15,399 bases of DNA, taken from Fimivicinus intestinavium (GTDB lineage Bacteria; Bacillota; Clostridia; Oscillospirales; Acutalibacteraceae). The stretch covers positions 1 to 15,399 of the forward strand of contig DVKY01000063.1 in the NCBI GenBank assembly GCA_018715765.1, read 5' to 3'. Below the pieces are notes generated by a model. It was not told the DNA's origin, did no database searches, and worked only from the letters and a program-made list of their open reading frames with translations. This document shows, piece after piece, positions 1-6,671 of the stretch (its first letter is position 1; every line of letters begins with the position of its first letter). The position numbers and the translations under genes were made by a program.

Positions 1-9
1 GTGAGGGGA

Positions 10-33
10 CTTTTTGGCCCGAAGGGCAAAAAG
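10..33. terminator. Terminator-like hairpin with T5/A5 flanks
   Basis: CTTTTTG.CCC pairs with GGGCAAAAAG around a GAA loop, with one bulged G at 16. The run of five T on one arm and five A on the other would allow the hairpin to act in either direction. The gene it would end lies left of the window, so its role is an inference. Confidence 0.35.
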
Positions 34-89
34 CGAACCTTCCCGCCTGTTTGAAGCCGCGTGAGCGGCTGAGTTCGGGAAGCGTTCGC
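33..89. repeat. Long bulged inverted repeat with inner hairpin
   Basis: GCGAAC-C-TTCCCG (33-45) pairs with CGGGAAG-GTTCGC (76-89), leaving only C83 bulged. Inside it AGCCGC (55-60) pairs with GCGGCT (65-70) around a GTGA loop. The right arm can alternatively fold into GCGTTCG-C-CGAACGC (83-97), so two mutually exclusive structures exist. No protein is needed to explain the region. Confidence 0.45.
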
Positions 90-155
90 CGAACGCGCTG
101 TGGTGTGGCAATTTGATATACCGCCGCCGCAGTGCCGTTCCTCAACGTCCTTTTG

Positions 156-183
156 CATCCTTTTCCGACGAGGGAAAAGGATG
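156..183. repeat. Perfect 11-bp hairpin, pyrimidine/purine arms
   Basis: CATCCTTTTCC (156-166) pairs perfectly with GGAAAAGGATG (173-183) around a six-base loop GACGAG. It is part of the dyad-rich region at the left end. No T-run follows, so it is not an obvious terminator. Confidence 0.5.
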
Positions 184-284
184 GGCCCCCGCGGCCTGAG
201 CGGGAAAATAAATCATGTTGTTTGTGGCGCGGCCATGAGATTTTATTTTAACTTTTAATGAGTGCCCGGTTTCGCTGTACGCGA

Positions 285-318
285 CCTCATTCTCTTGTCG
301 GCTGACAAGAGAATGAGG
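285..318. repeat. Perfect 15-bp inverted repeat with 4-base loop
   Basis: CCTCATTCTCTTGTC (285-299) is perfectly complementary to GACAAGAGAATGAGG (304-318) with loop GGCT (300-303). This is the strongest hairpin of the left region. No T-run follows on either strand, which argues against a simple terminator. It could be a structured RNA element, a repeat-family hallmark or a protein-binding dyad. Confidence 0.55.
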
Positions 319-483
319 CAAGAGAAACAGCCGGGGGCTTCGCCCCTTGACCCCGTGCACGGCCAACGGCGGCGCTGGTATGCTTTTGAATCCCTTTGAC
401 GTGTCCGGCGTCTAATGTCTGATATCTGATGTCTGGAATCAGAAAAATAAACAGAAATATACGTTCTTAATTCATGAAATCTA

Positions 484-512
484 TTGATTTTTTTGTTTTT
501 TCCGAATACAAT
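484..512 (+). promoter_or_regulatory. Sigma-A type promoter of the sugar operon
   Basis: A -35 box TTGATT (484-489), a 17-base T-rich spacer and a -10 box TACAAT (507-512) make a good housekeeping promoter. Transcription would start near 519, giving a leader of about 53 bases before the symporter ATG at 572. The AT-rich surroundings (440-530) differ sharply from the GC-rich coding DNA and fit a promoter. Confidence 0.65.
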
Positions 513-523
513 AAAGCCCTAAA

Positions 524-534
524 GCATTAAATGC
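524..534. promoter_or_regulatory. Small palindrome just downstream of predicted start of transcription
   Basis: GCATT-A-AATGC is a perfect 5+1+5 dyad placed about five bases after the predicted +1 of the sugar-operon promoter, where a repressor would block transcription. It is short and could be chance. No regulator gene is adjacent. Confidence 0.25.
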
Positions 535-571
535 CAAAGGGAAAATACATAGAGAAAAGAGGAGGCGCACA

Positions 572-2038
572 ATGAGCAGAAAAGGCGGCCAGCCGCTCCC
601 CCGTCCATTTGGCCTGCGGGATAAATTTGGCTATCTGATGGGCGATTTCGGCTGTAATTTGAGCTTTGGCCTGATTACCAGCTATATGATGCTGTTTTAC
701 ACGCAGTATGTTGGGATCACGCTGACGCACTATGGCATTATCATCATTTTCACAAAGATATGGGATGGGATAAACGATCCGCTGATCGGGGCGTTGATCG
801 ACCGTTTTACACCGAAAAAGGGGGATAAATTCCGCCCATGGATCTTCTGGGGCTCCTTCCCGCTCGCGGTGGCCGGCGTTCTGCTGTTTTTGGATTCCCA
901 CACGCTGCCTTACTGGGCGCGGTTGGTTCTCTGCGTGGTCACCTATCTGATCTGGGATATTTCCTACACCATTGTCAACGTGCCATATGGCTCGCTGAAT
1001 TCCGTGATGACGGCGGATGAGATTGAGCGCAGCCAGCTCTCCACCTGGCGGAGCTTTGGGGCGATTGTGGCCAATATTCCGATCATGATTGTTGTGCCGC
1101 TATTTGCCTACAAAAAGGAGATGGTTGGCGGCGAGGAGCAGAGCATCCTGCAGGGGGGCACGCTCTTCCTCATCGCTCTGGTGCTCGGCGCAGTTTCCTT
1201 TGTCGCATTCCAGGTCCTTTACCGGTGCAGCACGGAGCGTGTGCCGCACCAGATACACGACGGGCAAAAATTCAGCTATTTCAAAACGCTGAAAACCTTT
1301 TTTACCAACCGTACCATGCTGGCGGTTTCGCTCGCTGCTCTGGCAAACGTGGTATTCTTTATGTCCACACAGACGACGAACGCGCTGGTATTTCAGATGT
1401 ATTTTGGGGATGGCAGGCTTTCCTCCGTGGCGGTGGTGAGCATGCTGCTGCCCATGCTGATCGCCGCGCCGCTGGTCAAGCCCGCAGTCAAACGTTTCGG
1501 CAAAAAGGCGCTTTGCTCCTGGCCGATGCTCGGCTCCGCCTTCTTCTTCCTGCTGATTATGGTGCTGCCGATCAAGAGCCCCGTCACGTTTATTGTGCTG
1601 CTCACGCTGGCCTGCACATTCAGTGGCTTTTATATGATGGTCGGCTGGGCGCTGGTTTCTGACGGGATCGACTCGCTGGAGGCTCAGACCGGCCGCAGGG
1701 AGGAGGGGTCTGTTTACGCGACCTATTCCATGATCCGCAAGATCGGGCAGGGGATTGGCCAGTCGCTTGTGCCGTTCGTCCTTGCGGCGGCAATCCCGGG
1801 CCTTGATATGAACGACGCCGCCACGTGGAGTGTGGAGTATGGGGAGCAGATCAAATTCATCTGCGCGCTGCTGCCGCTGATTGGCGCCTTGATTACGTTT
1901 GTAGCCATGCAGTTTCTCTATGATTTAAATAAGGAAAAAACTGCCGAGCTGCAGAAAAAGCTTGGCCGCGTACCCGGCGGAGAGGATTCGCCCGGCATGG
2001 GAGAGATGGTACGGCAATCCCTGCAAAAGGAAGATTGA
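572..2038 (+). CDS. GPH-family (MFS_2) sugar:cation symporter
   Basis: This 488-residue protein is a polytopic membrane carrier of the glycoside-pentoside-hexuronide:cation symporter family (MelB/GusB/XynB-like), which imports glycosides with Na+ or H+. The N-terminus shows the family signature around residues 16-27 (RDKFGYLMGDFG). An acidic stretch WDGINDP follows (residues 64-70), then ALIDR, where MelB-type carriers place cation- and sugar-binding Asp residues. Hydrophobic segments run along the whole length and fit 12 helices; the tail (about 455-488) is charged and cytosolic. The start is fixed by AGGAGG at 560-565, six bases before the ATG. It is followed after 57 bases by a GH2 glycosidase, so the substrate is probably a beta-glycoside. 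Which sugar, and Na+ versus H+, cannot be told from sequence alone. Confidence 0.92.
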   Translation: MSRKGGQPLPRPFGLRDKFGYLMGDFGCNLSFGLITSYMMLFYTQYVGITLTHYGIIIIFTKIWDGINDPLIGALIDRFTPKKGDKFRPWIFWGSFPLAVAGVLLFLDSHTLPYWARLVLCVVTYLIWDISYTIVNVPYGSLNSVMTADEIERSQLSTWRSFGAIVANIPIMIVVPLFAYKKEMVGGEEQSILQGGTLFLIALVLGAVSFVAFQVLYRCSTERVPHQIHDGQKFSYFKTLKTFFTNRTMLAVSLAALANVVFFMSTQTTNALVFQMYFGDGRLSSVAVVSMLLPMLIAAPLVKPAVKRFGKKALCSWPMLGSAFFFLLIMVLPIKSPVTFIVLLTLACTFSGFYMMVGWALVSDGIDSLEAQTGRREEGSVYATYSMIRKIGQGIGQSLVPFVLAAAIPGLDMNDAATWSVEYGEQIKFICALLPLIGALITFVAMQFLYDLNKEKTAELQKKLGRVPGGEDSPGMGEMVRQSLQKED

Positions 2039-2053
2039 CAAAATTTTATGACA

Positions 2054-2073
2054 GCATCCGTGTACACAGATGC
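2054..2073. promoter_or_regulatory. Near-perfect 20-bp inverted repeat in the symporter-glycosidase gap
   Basis: Between the two sugar-operon genes lies a dyad with 9 of 10 base pairs matching: GCATC and GATGC outer arms and a GTGTACAC core. It could be an operator or an mRNA hairpin that tunes expression of the downstream enzyme relative to the transporter. No T-run follows, so it is not a full terminator. A role is only an inference. Confidence 0.35.
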
Positions 2074-2095
2074 GATACAGAAAGGATGACAGGCA

Positions 2096-4372
2096 ATGAG
2101 GCATGTAAGCGCCATCATGGATGGATGGTTTTTCACGAAGGAACCGCAGGCCGCCCGGCCCGAGACGCTCCCGCAGGGGTGGGAGCCGGTTACCCTGCCG
2201 CACACATGGAACAACCTCGATGGGCAGGATGGCGGCAGCGATTATTACCGGGGCCCTTGCTGGTATTGCCGTGCGCTTCAGGCTGCCGCGCCGGAGGACG
2301 GAGGGCGCGTCTACCTGGAGTTTCAGGGTGCAAACAGCATCTGCGAGGTTTATCTAAACGGGCAGCTTGCGGCGCGCCATGCGGGCGGCTTCTCCACCTT
2401 CCGCGCAGATATCACGCCATATCTGCGGACGGATGGCGAAAACCTGCTCGCCGTTATGACCGATAACGGCTCGAATGATACGGTATACCCCCAGATGGCG
2501 GATTTTACGTTTTTCGGCGGGCTGTACCGCAAGGTGAGCCTGATTACCGTGCCGGAGAGCCATTTTGACCTCGATTATTACGGCGCGCCCGGGCTGCGTG
2601 TTACGCCAACCCTTCAGGAGAGTGCGGCGGAAATTGCGCTTGAGGCTTACCTGACAAACGCGAGGGATGGACAGAGCCTGGTTTTTGAACTCTACGACAG
2701 CGGCGGGGACCGCCTTGCACAATCGCGGGCGGATATTCAGCAGGGGAAAACCTGCATCCGCCTTGCAAATCCGCACCTCTGGGATGGTGTGGACGACCCC
2801 TACCTTTACACTGCCTGTGCGAAGCTGATGGAGGGTGATACGGAGCTTGACCGCGTGAGCGCCCGCTTCGGCGTGCGCACTTTTGAGGTGCGGCCGGACA
2901 CGGGCTTTTTCCTCAACGGGAGGCCCTACCCGCTGCACGGCGTATCCCGCCATCAGGACAGGCTGGATAAGGGCTGGGCAATCGGCGAAGAGGAGCATCG
3001 GGAGGATATGCGGCTCATTCAGGAGGTGGGCGCGAACACCATCCGCCTGGCACACTATCAGCATGACCAATATTTTTATGACCTGTGCGATGAGGCGGGC
3101 ATGGTCGTCTGGGCGGAAATTCCTTTTATCTCGATGTTTCTGAATACGCCCGAGGCGCGGGAAAACACGCTCCAGCAGATGCGCGAGCTGGTGGTGCAAA
3201 GCTACAATCACCCCTCCATCTGCTTCTGGGGGATTTCCAATGAGATCTCGATCGGCGGCGAGAGCGAAGAGCTGCTGGAAAACCTTCATGCGCTCAATGA
3301 TCTGGTGCATGCGCTTGACCCGACTCGCCTGACTACGATGGCCAACCTTTCAATGGTGGAAAACGACAGCCCGCTCAACCATATCACGGATGTGCTCTCC
3401 TACAATCACTATTTCGGCTGGTATATCGGCAAGGTGGAGGATAACGGCCCTTGGCTGGATGATTTCCACAGAGAGAATCCGGAGATCTGCCTGGGTATTT
3501 CAGAATATGGATGCGAAGGCATCACGACCCTGCACAGCAGCACCCCGCAGGTGCGGGATTACAGCGAGGAATACCAGGCATATTATCATGAAAAAATGCT
3601 GGAGACCTTCGCCGCGCGGCCGTATCTCTGGAGCACGCATGTGTGGAATATGTTTGACTTCGCAAGCGATATGCGCAATGAGGGCGGCGTGCAGGGGCGC
3701 AACAACAAGGGGCTTGTCACCTTTGACCGCCAGTTGCGCAAGGATTCTTTCTATATCTATAAGGCGTATTGGACGAAAGAGCCGTTCGTCCACATCTGCT
3801 CCCGCCGGTTTAAAGAGCGCGCGGAGGAAACAACGCAGGTCAAGGTCTATTCCAACTGCGAGCAGGTCTCGATCGCGGTAAACGGGAAAAAGATGGGCTC
3901 TGCCAGCGGCAGCCATATTTTTGTTTTTGACCGGGTGCCGCTGACCATGGGGGAGAATATCATCCAGGCTATGGGATTCTGCGGCCAGCAGGAAACCTGC
4001 TGCGAGAGCATTCCGCTTGTGCGTGTGGCGGAGCCGAATGCCTCCTATGTGCTGGAGCAGGAGGAGGAACATAAGGATGGGGAAAATGTGGCTAACTGGT
4101 TTGCCACGGACAGCGCGGAAGAGCCGCTCCAGTTCCCGGAAGGGTATTTTTCCATTAAGGATAAGGTAGGGGCTTTGCTAAAGAACCCGGAGGGTGAAAA
4201 ATTTGTCGCCGAGATGATCGGGAAGGTCATGCCGGGCATGAAGGTGAGCAAGGGCATGCTCAACATGGCAAAGCATTTCACGATTGAAAAAGTCATTGAC
4301 ATGGCGGGCGACCGGATCACGCCGGAGATGGTGCGGTATGTGAACGGGCGGTTGAACCAGATCAAAAAATAA
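2096..4372 (+). CDS. Glycoside hydrolase family 2, beta-galactosidase-like
   Basis: This 758-residue protein has no signal peptide, so it is a cytosolic retaining glycosidase acting on sugar brought in by the upstream symporter. Order of domains: sugar-binding jelly-roll (about 1-165), Ig-like sandwich (about 165-265), TIM barrel (about 265-575) and a C-terminal Ig-like part (about 575-650). The acid/base is E383 in the GISNE motif and the nucleophile is E470 in ISEYG. The stretch GVSRHQDRLDKGW is typical of bacterial GH2 beta-galactosidases. An NNK triad near the barrel end recalls the beta-glucuronidase N-x-K motif, but it is also common in related galactosidases and does not settle specificity. 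The last ~75 residues (684-758) form an extra, mostly helical module with a repeated-Met/Lys character, absent from E. coli LacZ and GusA. A ribosome site AAGGA lies at 2082-2086. Beta-galactosidase is the favoured reading. Confidence 0.9.
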   Translation: MRHVSAIMDGWFFTKEPQAARPETLPQGWEPVTLPHTWNNLDGQDGGSDYYRGPCWYCRALQAAAPEDGGRVYLEFQGANSICEVYLNGQLAARHAGGFSTFRADITPYLRTDGENLLAVMTDNGSNDTVYPQMADFTFFGGLYRKVSLITVPESHFDLDYYGAPGLRVTPTLQESAAEIALEAYLTNARDGQSLVFELYDSGGDRLAQSRADIQQGKTCIRLANPHLWDGVDDPYLYTACAKLMEGDTELDRVSARFGVRTFEVRPDTGFFLNGRPYPLHGVSRHQDRLDKGWAIGEEEHREDMRLIQEVGANTIRLAHYQHDQYFYDLCDEAGMVVWAEIPFISMFLNTPEARENTLQQMRELVVQSYNHPSICFWGISNEISIGGESEELLENLHALNDLVHALDPTRLTTMANLSMVENDSPLNHITDVLSYNHYFGWYIGKVEDNGPWLDDFHRENPEICLGISEYGCEGITTLHSSTPQVRDYSEEYQAYYHEKMLETFAARPYLWSTHVWNMFDFASDMRNEGGVQGRNNKGLVTFDRQLRKDSFYIYKAYWTKEPFVHICSRRFKERAEETTQVKVYSNCEQVSIAVNGKKMGSASGSHIFVFDRVPLTMGENIIQAMGFCGQQETCCESIPLVRVAEPNASYVLEQEEEHKDGENVANWFATDSAEEPLQFPEGYFSIKDKVGALLKNPEGEKFVAEMIGKVMPGMKVSKGMLNMAKHFTIEKVIDMAGDRITPEMVRYVNGRLNQIKK

Positions 4373-4386
4373 GTGTAAGGATGGAC

Positions 4387-4426
4387 AATATCCGGCGGGA
4401 GGCTGCTTTTCGCCGGATATTTTTTG
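4387..4426 (+). terminator. Rho-independent terminator of the sugar operon
   Basis: AATATCCGGCG (4387-4397) pairs perfectly with CGCCGGATATT (4411-4421) around a 13-base loop and is followed by T-rich DNA. It starts 14 bases after the glycosidase stop codon and closes the two-gene sugar operon. Confidence 0.88.
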
Positions 4427-4472
4427 TTTCAACGGGGCTTGTGAAAAATGCGTTGGCGGGGAGGAAGCTGTG

Positions 4473-5172
4473 ATGGAGCAGCTGCTGGTCAGTCTGCGGA
4501 GGCTGATGCGGGAAATGGGAGTAGAGGAGTATGCGGTGTGCGGTGGTCATGCCATTGATCTGTTCCTTGGCAACAAAACACGCCCGCATAAGGATCTGGA
4601 TGTGGCAGTGTTTTGGGAGGATCGGGATCGGATCATCCGATTTATGCTGCACACAGGCTGGCGGGTCTTTGAGCCGTGCGGTGGAAGGCGTTTGCACCGT
4701 ATTCGCAGTGTTGCAGACCAGAGACGGGCCAGAGATAACATATGGTGTGTGGCCCCTGAAAATGGACATTATAAATTCAGATGGTGCGGCAAAGGGCGGT
4801 ATACTGCCCGTCAGGACGGTGCGGAGCAGGAAAGCCTTGATTTTGTAGAGTTCCTGTTTAACTGCCGGGAAGAGGGGGATTTCCTCTATGATAAAAACCC
4901 GGTCATCCGCATGAAACTGGGGCGGGCAATTCAAAGAAAGGACGGAACACCCTATCTCGCCCCGGAGCTGGGTACTGCTATATAAGTCGGCCTCTCCGGA
5001 TAACCCGTGCTATCGGCTTGATTTCCAAAATGCCGCGCCCCAGCTGGAACGCGAAGCGTTAGAGTGGCTGGGTAGGACGCTTTCCATCGTGCATCAGGGA
5101 GCGCACGCCTGGGAGGCGGAAGTAAAAAGGTTGCTGGGGCAAAGCGCGGCTGCGAAGCCTTTAAAACGATGA
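4473..5172 (+). pseudogene. Nucleotidyltransferase-like gene (aminoglycoside 2''-adenylyltransferase family type), frameshifted
   Basis: The N-terminal part has a GG..ID..LG...TR.HKDLDV pattern (residues about 24-44 from the ATG at 4473), with D41 and D43 as the expected metal-binding pair of the nucleotidyltransferase fold. This resembles the PF10706-type aminoglycoside adenylyltransferase relatives; actual drug modification is not implied. Frame 1 stops at 4985 after APELGTAI. If one G is removed from the GGG at 4970-4972, the protein reads on as APELVLLYKS and stays open to TGA at 5170-5172, adding the C-terminal helical part and giving about 232 residues. PELVLLYKS is a conserved signature of these proteins. 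So the gene carries one inserted base: a true pseudogene or a sequencing error. ATG 4473 is preferred over GTG 4470 because GGGGAGGA lies at 4458-4465. Confidence 0.72.
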
Positions 5173-5257
5173 TTTTATAGTGAGGGAATTTTGGCCTTTC
5201 CTTTCTGCCCAAGGAGCGCTTTTACTGCTGAAATCTGCCGCCTGCTTGCTGACTTCC

Positions 5258-5286
5258 TTGACCTTTCCCATGAAAATTGTTAAAAT
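5258..5286 (+). promoter_or_regulatory. Sigma-A type promoter of rpe
   Basis: TTGACC (5258-5263), a 17-base spacer and TAAAAT (5281-5286) form a near-consensus promoter. The start of transcription would fall near 5293, about 40 bases before the rpe ATG. The preceding bases 5173-5257 hold no gene that I can see. Confidence 0.75.
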
Positions 5287-5333
5287 ATATTCTGTATCAA
5301 TCGCTGTTCTCAGCCGATTTCAGGAGGCATTCC

Positions 5334-5999
5334 ATGAAGATAAAAATTTCCCCCTCCATCCTCTCCTGCGATTTTGCACGCATGGGCGAAGAGTTTGCCC
5401 GCATGCAAAAATGCGGTGCGGACTGGCTGCATATCGATGTGATGGATGGGCATTTCGTCCCAAATCTCACGCTTGGCGCTCCCCTTGTAAAGGCGCTGCG
5501 CCCCCATGCCTCAATTCCGTTTGACGTCCATTTGATGATCAGCAATCCGCTCCAATATGCGCCGGATTTTTTGAAGGCGGGCGCGGATATCATCACCTTT
5601 CATATCGAGTCGGATTCGCCGGTGGAGGAAACCATTGCGCTCATCCGCGCGGGCGGTGCGGTGCCTGCTTTGAGCCTGAAGCCCAAAACGCCCGCCGAGG
5701 CGGTTTTTCCGTATCTCGACAGGCTGGGGATGGTGCTTGTAATGACAGTGGAGCCGGGCTTCGGCGGGCAATCCTTCATGCCGGAGATGTTGCCGAAGGT
5801 GGAGGCGATCCGCCGGGAGGCCGATCGGCGCAATTTGCCGATTGATATTCAGGTGGATGGCGGCATCAGCGACAAAACGGTCGCAGCCGCAGCCAAGGCT
5901 GGCGCCAATGTGTTTGTGGCGGGCAGCGCGGTCTTCGGTGCAACGGATGCGGCGCAGATGATTGCCTCGCTGCGGTCGCTGGCTCAAAAAGAGGGGTGA
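5334..5999 (+). CDS. rpe: Ribulose-phosphate 3-epimerase
   Basis: This 221-residue cytosolic TIM-barrel enzyme interconverts D-ribulose 5-phosphate and D-xylulose 5-phosphate in the pentose phosphate pathway. The family blocks appear in order: SPSILSCDF at the N-terminus, LHIDVMDGHFVPN (metal ligands H33 and D35), DVHLMI (H66), the phosphate-site loop VEPGFGGQ, and QVDGGI (D175, catalytic/metal ligand). Length is normal. The start is set by AGGAGG at 5322-5327, six bases before ATG; longer in-frame starts would disrupt the promoter. It stands alone, with its own promoter, rather than beside rsgA as in many Firmicutes. Its 3' end overlaps the convergent mecA by 16 bases. Confidence 0.97.
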   Translation: MKIKISPSILSCDFARMGEEFARMQKCGADWLHIDVMDGHFVPNLTLGAPLVKALRPHASIPFDVHLMISNPLQYAPDFLKAGADIITFHIESDSPVEETIALIRAGGAVPALSLKPKTPAEAVFPYLDRLGMVLVMTVEPGFGGQSFMPEMLPKVEAIRREADRRNLPIDIQVDGGISDKTVAAAAKAGANVFVAGSAVFGATDAAQMIASLRSLAQKEG

Positions 6000-6574
6000 T
6001 CCGGGGGTGGGCTGATGCGCTCGAGCGCGTGAGCCCTGCACACCTCCCGCCAATGCTCGCGGGTGATCGCTGCGGGCAGCTCCCCCTGTGCGCAGAGCGT
6101 ACCGAACTCGGTGAGCGCGATGGGCAGCAGCTCATTTTCCCCAGCGGGAGAGACGATCAAGCGGTAACGCCCGCCCTGTTGATACAGCTCGCTCTCTACA
6201 GGGAAGGCTTTCAGACGGCGGACGGCTGCCGCAGCATCCAGCACCAGCTGCGCATCGGCAAATTCATAAATGAGCGGGCTGGCGTTTCGCCTGACAGACA
6301 CATGTGACTGCTGATTTTTTGCGGTTTGCTGCAATACGGTAAAACGTAAAACGCATCCGCCTTCTCTGGCGGGAAGCGCTTCGATCAGCATCCGGCCTGA
6401 GGGGTCAATATCGCGGCCGAGCTCTTTGCGCGCCTCGTCGAGCAGCGTCCAGATCACACGGCGTGTTTCGATGTTTGCATAATCCATTTCTTCATATGTA
6501 ATGTGCAGCTTCATCAGGTCGTCGGCGGTTAGCCGGATGACGATTTTGTTGCCTTCAGGCGCCTCAATTTTCAA
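5984..6574 (-). CDS. mecA: MecA-family adaptor protein for ClpC
   Basis: This 196-residue protein matches the MecA/YpbH family: small adaptors that bring substrates to the ClpC-ClpP protease and activate ClpC. The N-terminal domain begins MKIEAPEGNKIVIRLTADDLMKLHITYEEMDYAN and is followed by a second block after an acidic/Arg-rich linker. The C-terminal domain (about 105-190) has the TEFGTLCAQ strand typical of clostridial members and is the expected ClpC-binding part. In Bacillus MecA controls ComK and thus competence; here the target is unknown. The start is TTG at 6572-6574, chosen because AGGAGG (6584-6589) sits at ideal distance, while the nearer ATG frame stops at once. It has its own promoter with an operator-like dyad and overlaps rpe tail to tail. 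Confidence 0.88.
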   Translation of the reverse strand: MKIEAPEGNKIVIRLTADDLMKLHITYEEMDYANIETRRVIWTLLDEARKELGRDIDPSGRMLIEALPAREGGCVLRFTVLQQTAKNQQSHVSVRRNASPLIYEFADAQLVLDAAAAVRRLKAFPVESELYQQGGRYRLIVSPAGENELLPIALTEFGTLCAQGELPAAITREHWREVCRAHALERISPPPDHPSF

Positions 6575-6596
6575 GGGCGCATCCCTCCTCTATTCC

Positions 6597-6611
6597 ATAA
6601 CGGTCCGTTAT
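6597..6611. promoter_or_regulatory. Operator-like perfect dyad at the mecA start of transcription
   Basis: ATAACGG-T-CCGTTAT is a perfect 7+1+7 inverted repeat. Measured from the mecA -10 box, the predicted +1 (around 6608-6610) falls inside it, the classic position for a repressor site. Short palindromes of this style are typical of TetR-type regulators, but no regulator gene is in the window, so the protein is unknown. Confidence 0.5.
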
Positions 6612-6615
6612 TCTT

Positions 6616-6644
6616 ATCATATGCCCCGGACGGGGCGTGTGCAA
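6616..6644 (-). promoter_or_regulatory. mecA promoter
   Basis: Read on the minus strand, TTGCAC (6639-6644), a 17-base spacer and TATGAT (6616-6621) form a good sigma-A promoter. The spacer itself contains a GCCCCG/CGGGGC dyad (6623-6636), which is unusually GC-rich for a spacer and could be a second regulator site. A weak outward -10 like CATAAT (6647-6652) for the rnfD-like gene lacks a recognisable -35. Confidence 0.6.
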
Positions 6645-6671
6645 TGCATAATTTCTGGCAAAAGGCCTACA

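Larger units (their letters stand above)
1..362. repeat. Gene-free region dense in dyad symmetries (candidate interspersed structured repeat)
   Basis: No convincing gene lies here. At least seven dyads follow one another: a T5/A5 hairpin (10-33), a bulged long stem with an inner hairpin (33-89), a pyrimidine/purine stem (156-183), CCCGC/GCGGG (188-204), an AT-rich imperfect stem (205-217 with 234-248), a perfect 15-bp inverted repeat (285-318), GGGGC-TTC-GCCCC (334-346) and the palindrome CCGTGCACGG (353-362). Such density suggests a structured intergenic repeat or a non-coding RNA rather than plain spacer. A 74-codon minus-strand frame at 142-366 crosses the dyads and is probably fortuitous. 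The left edge is cut by the window, so the real extent is unknown. Confidence 0.5.

Noticed and set aside
142..366. 74-codon minus-strand open frame in the left dyad-rich region
   Set aside because: It crosses three hairpins, and its sequence mirrors the palindromes (parts are dictated by the inverted repeat at 285-318). No ribosome site was seen. Probably a by-product of the repeat.
2354..3310. 318-codon minus-strand open frame
   Set aside because: It lies wholly inside the GH2 gene, whose motifs and catalytic residues are clear on the plus strand. A GC-rich coding shadow.
5277..5333. Upstream start of rpe
   Set aside because: It overlaps the promoter and lacks a ribosome site. AGGAGG at 5322-5327 fits ATG 5334.
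6501..6671. N-terminal extension of the rnfD-like gene to 6501
   Set aside because: It would run through the mecA start, ribosome site, promoter and operator dyad. ATG 6672 gives a normal RnfD N-terminus.
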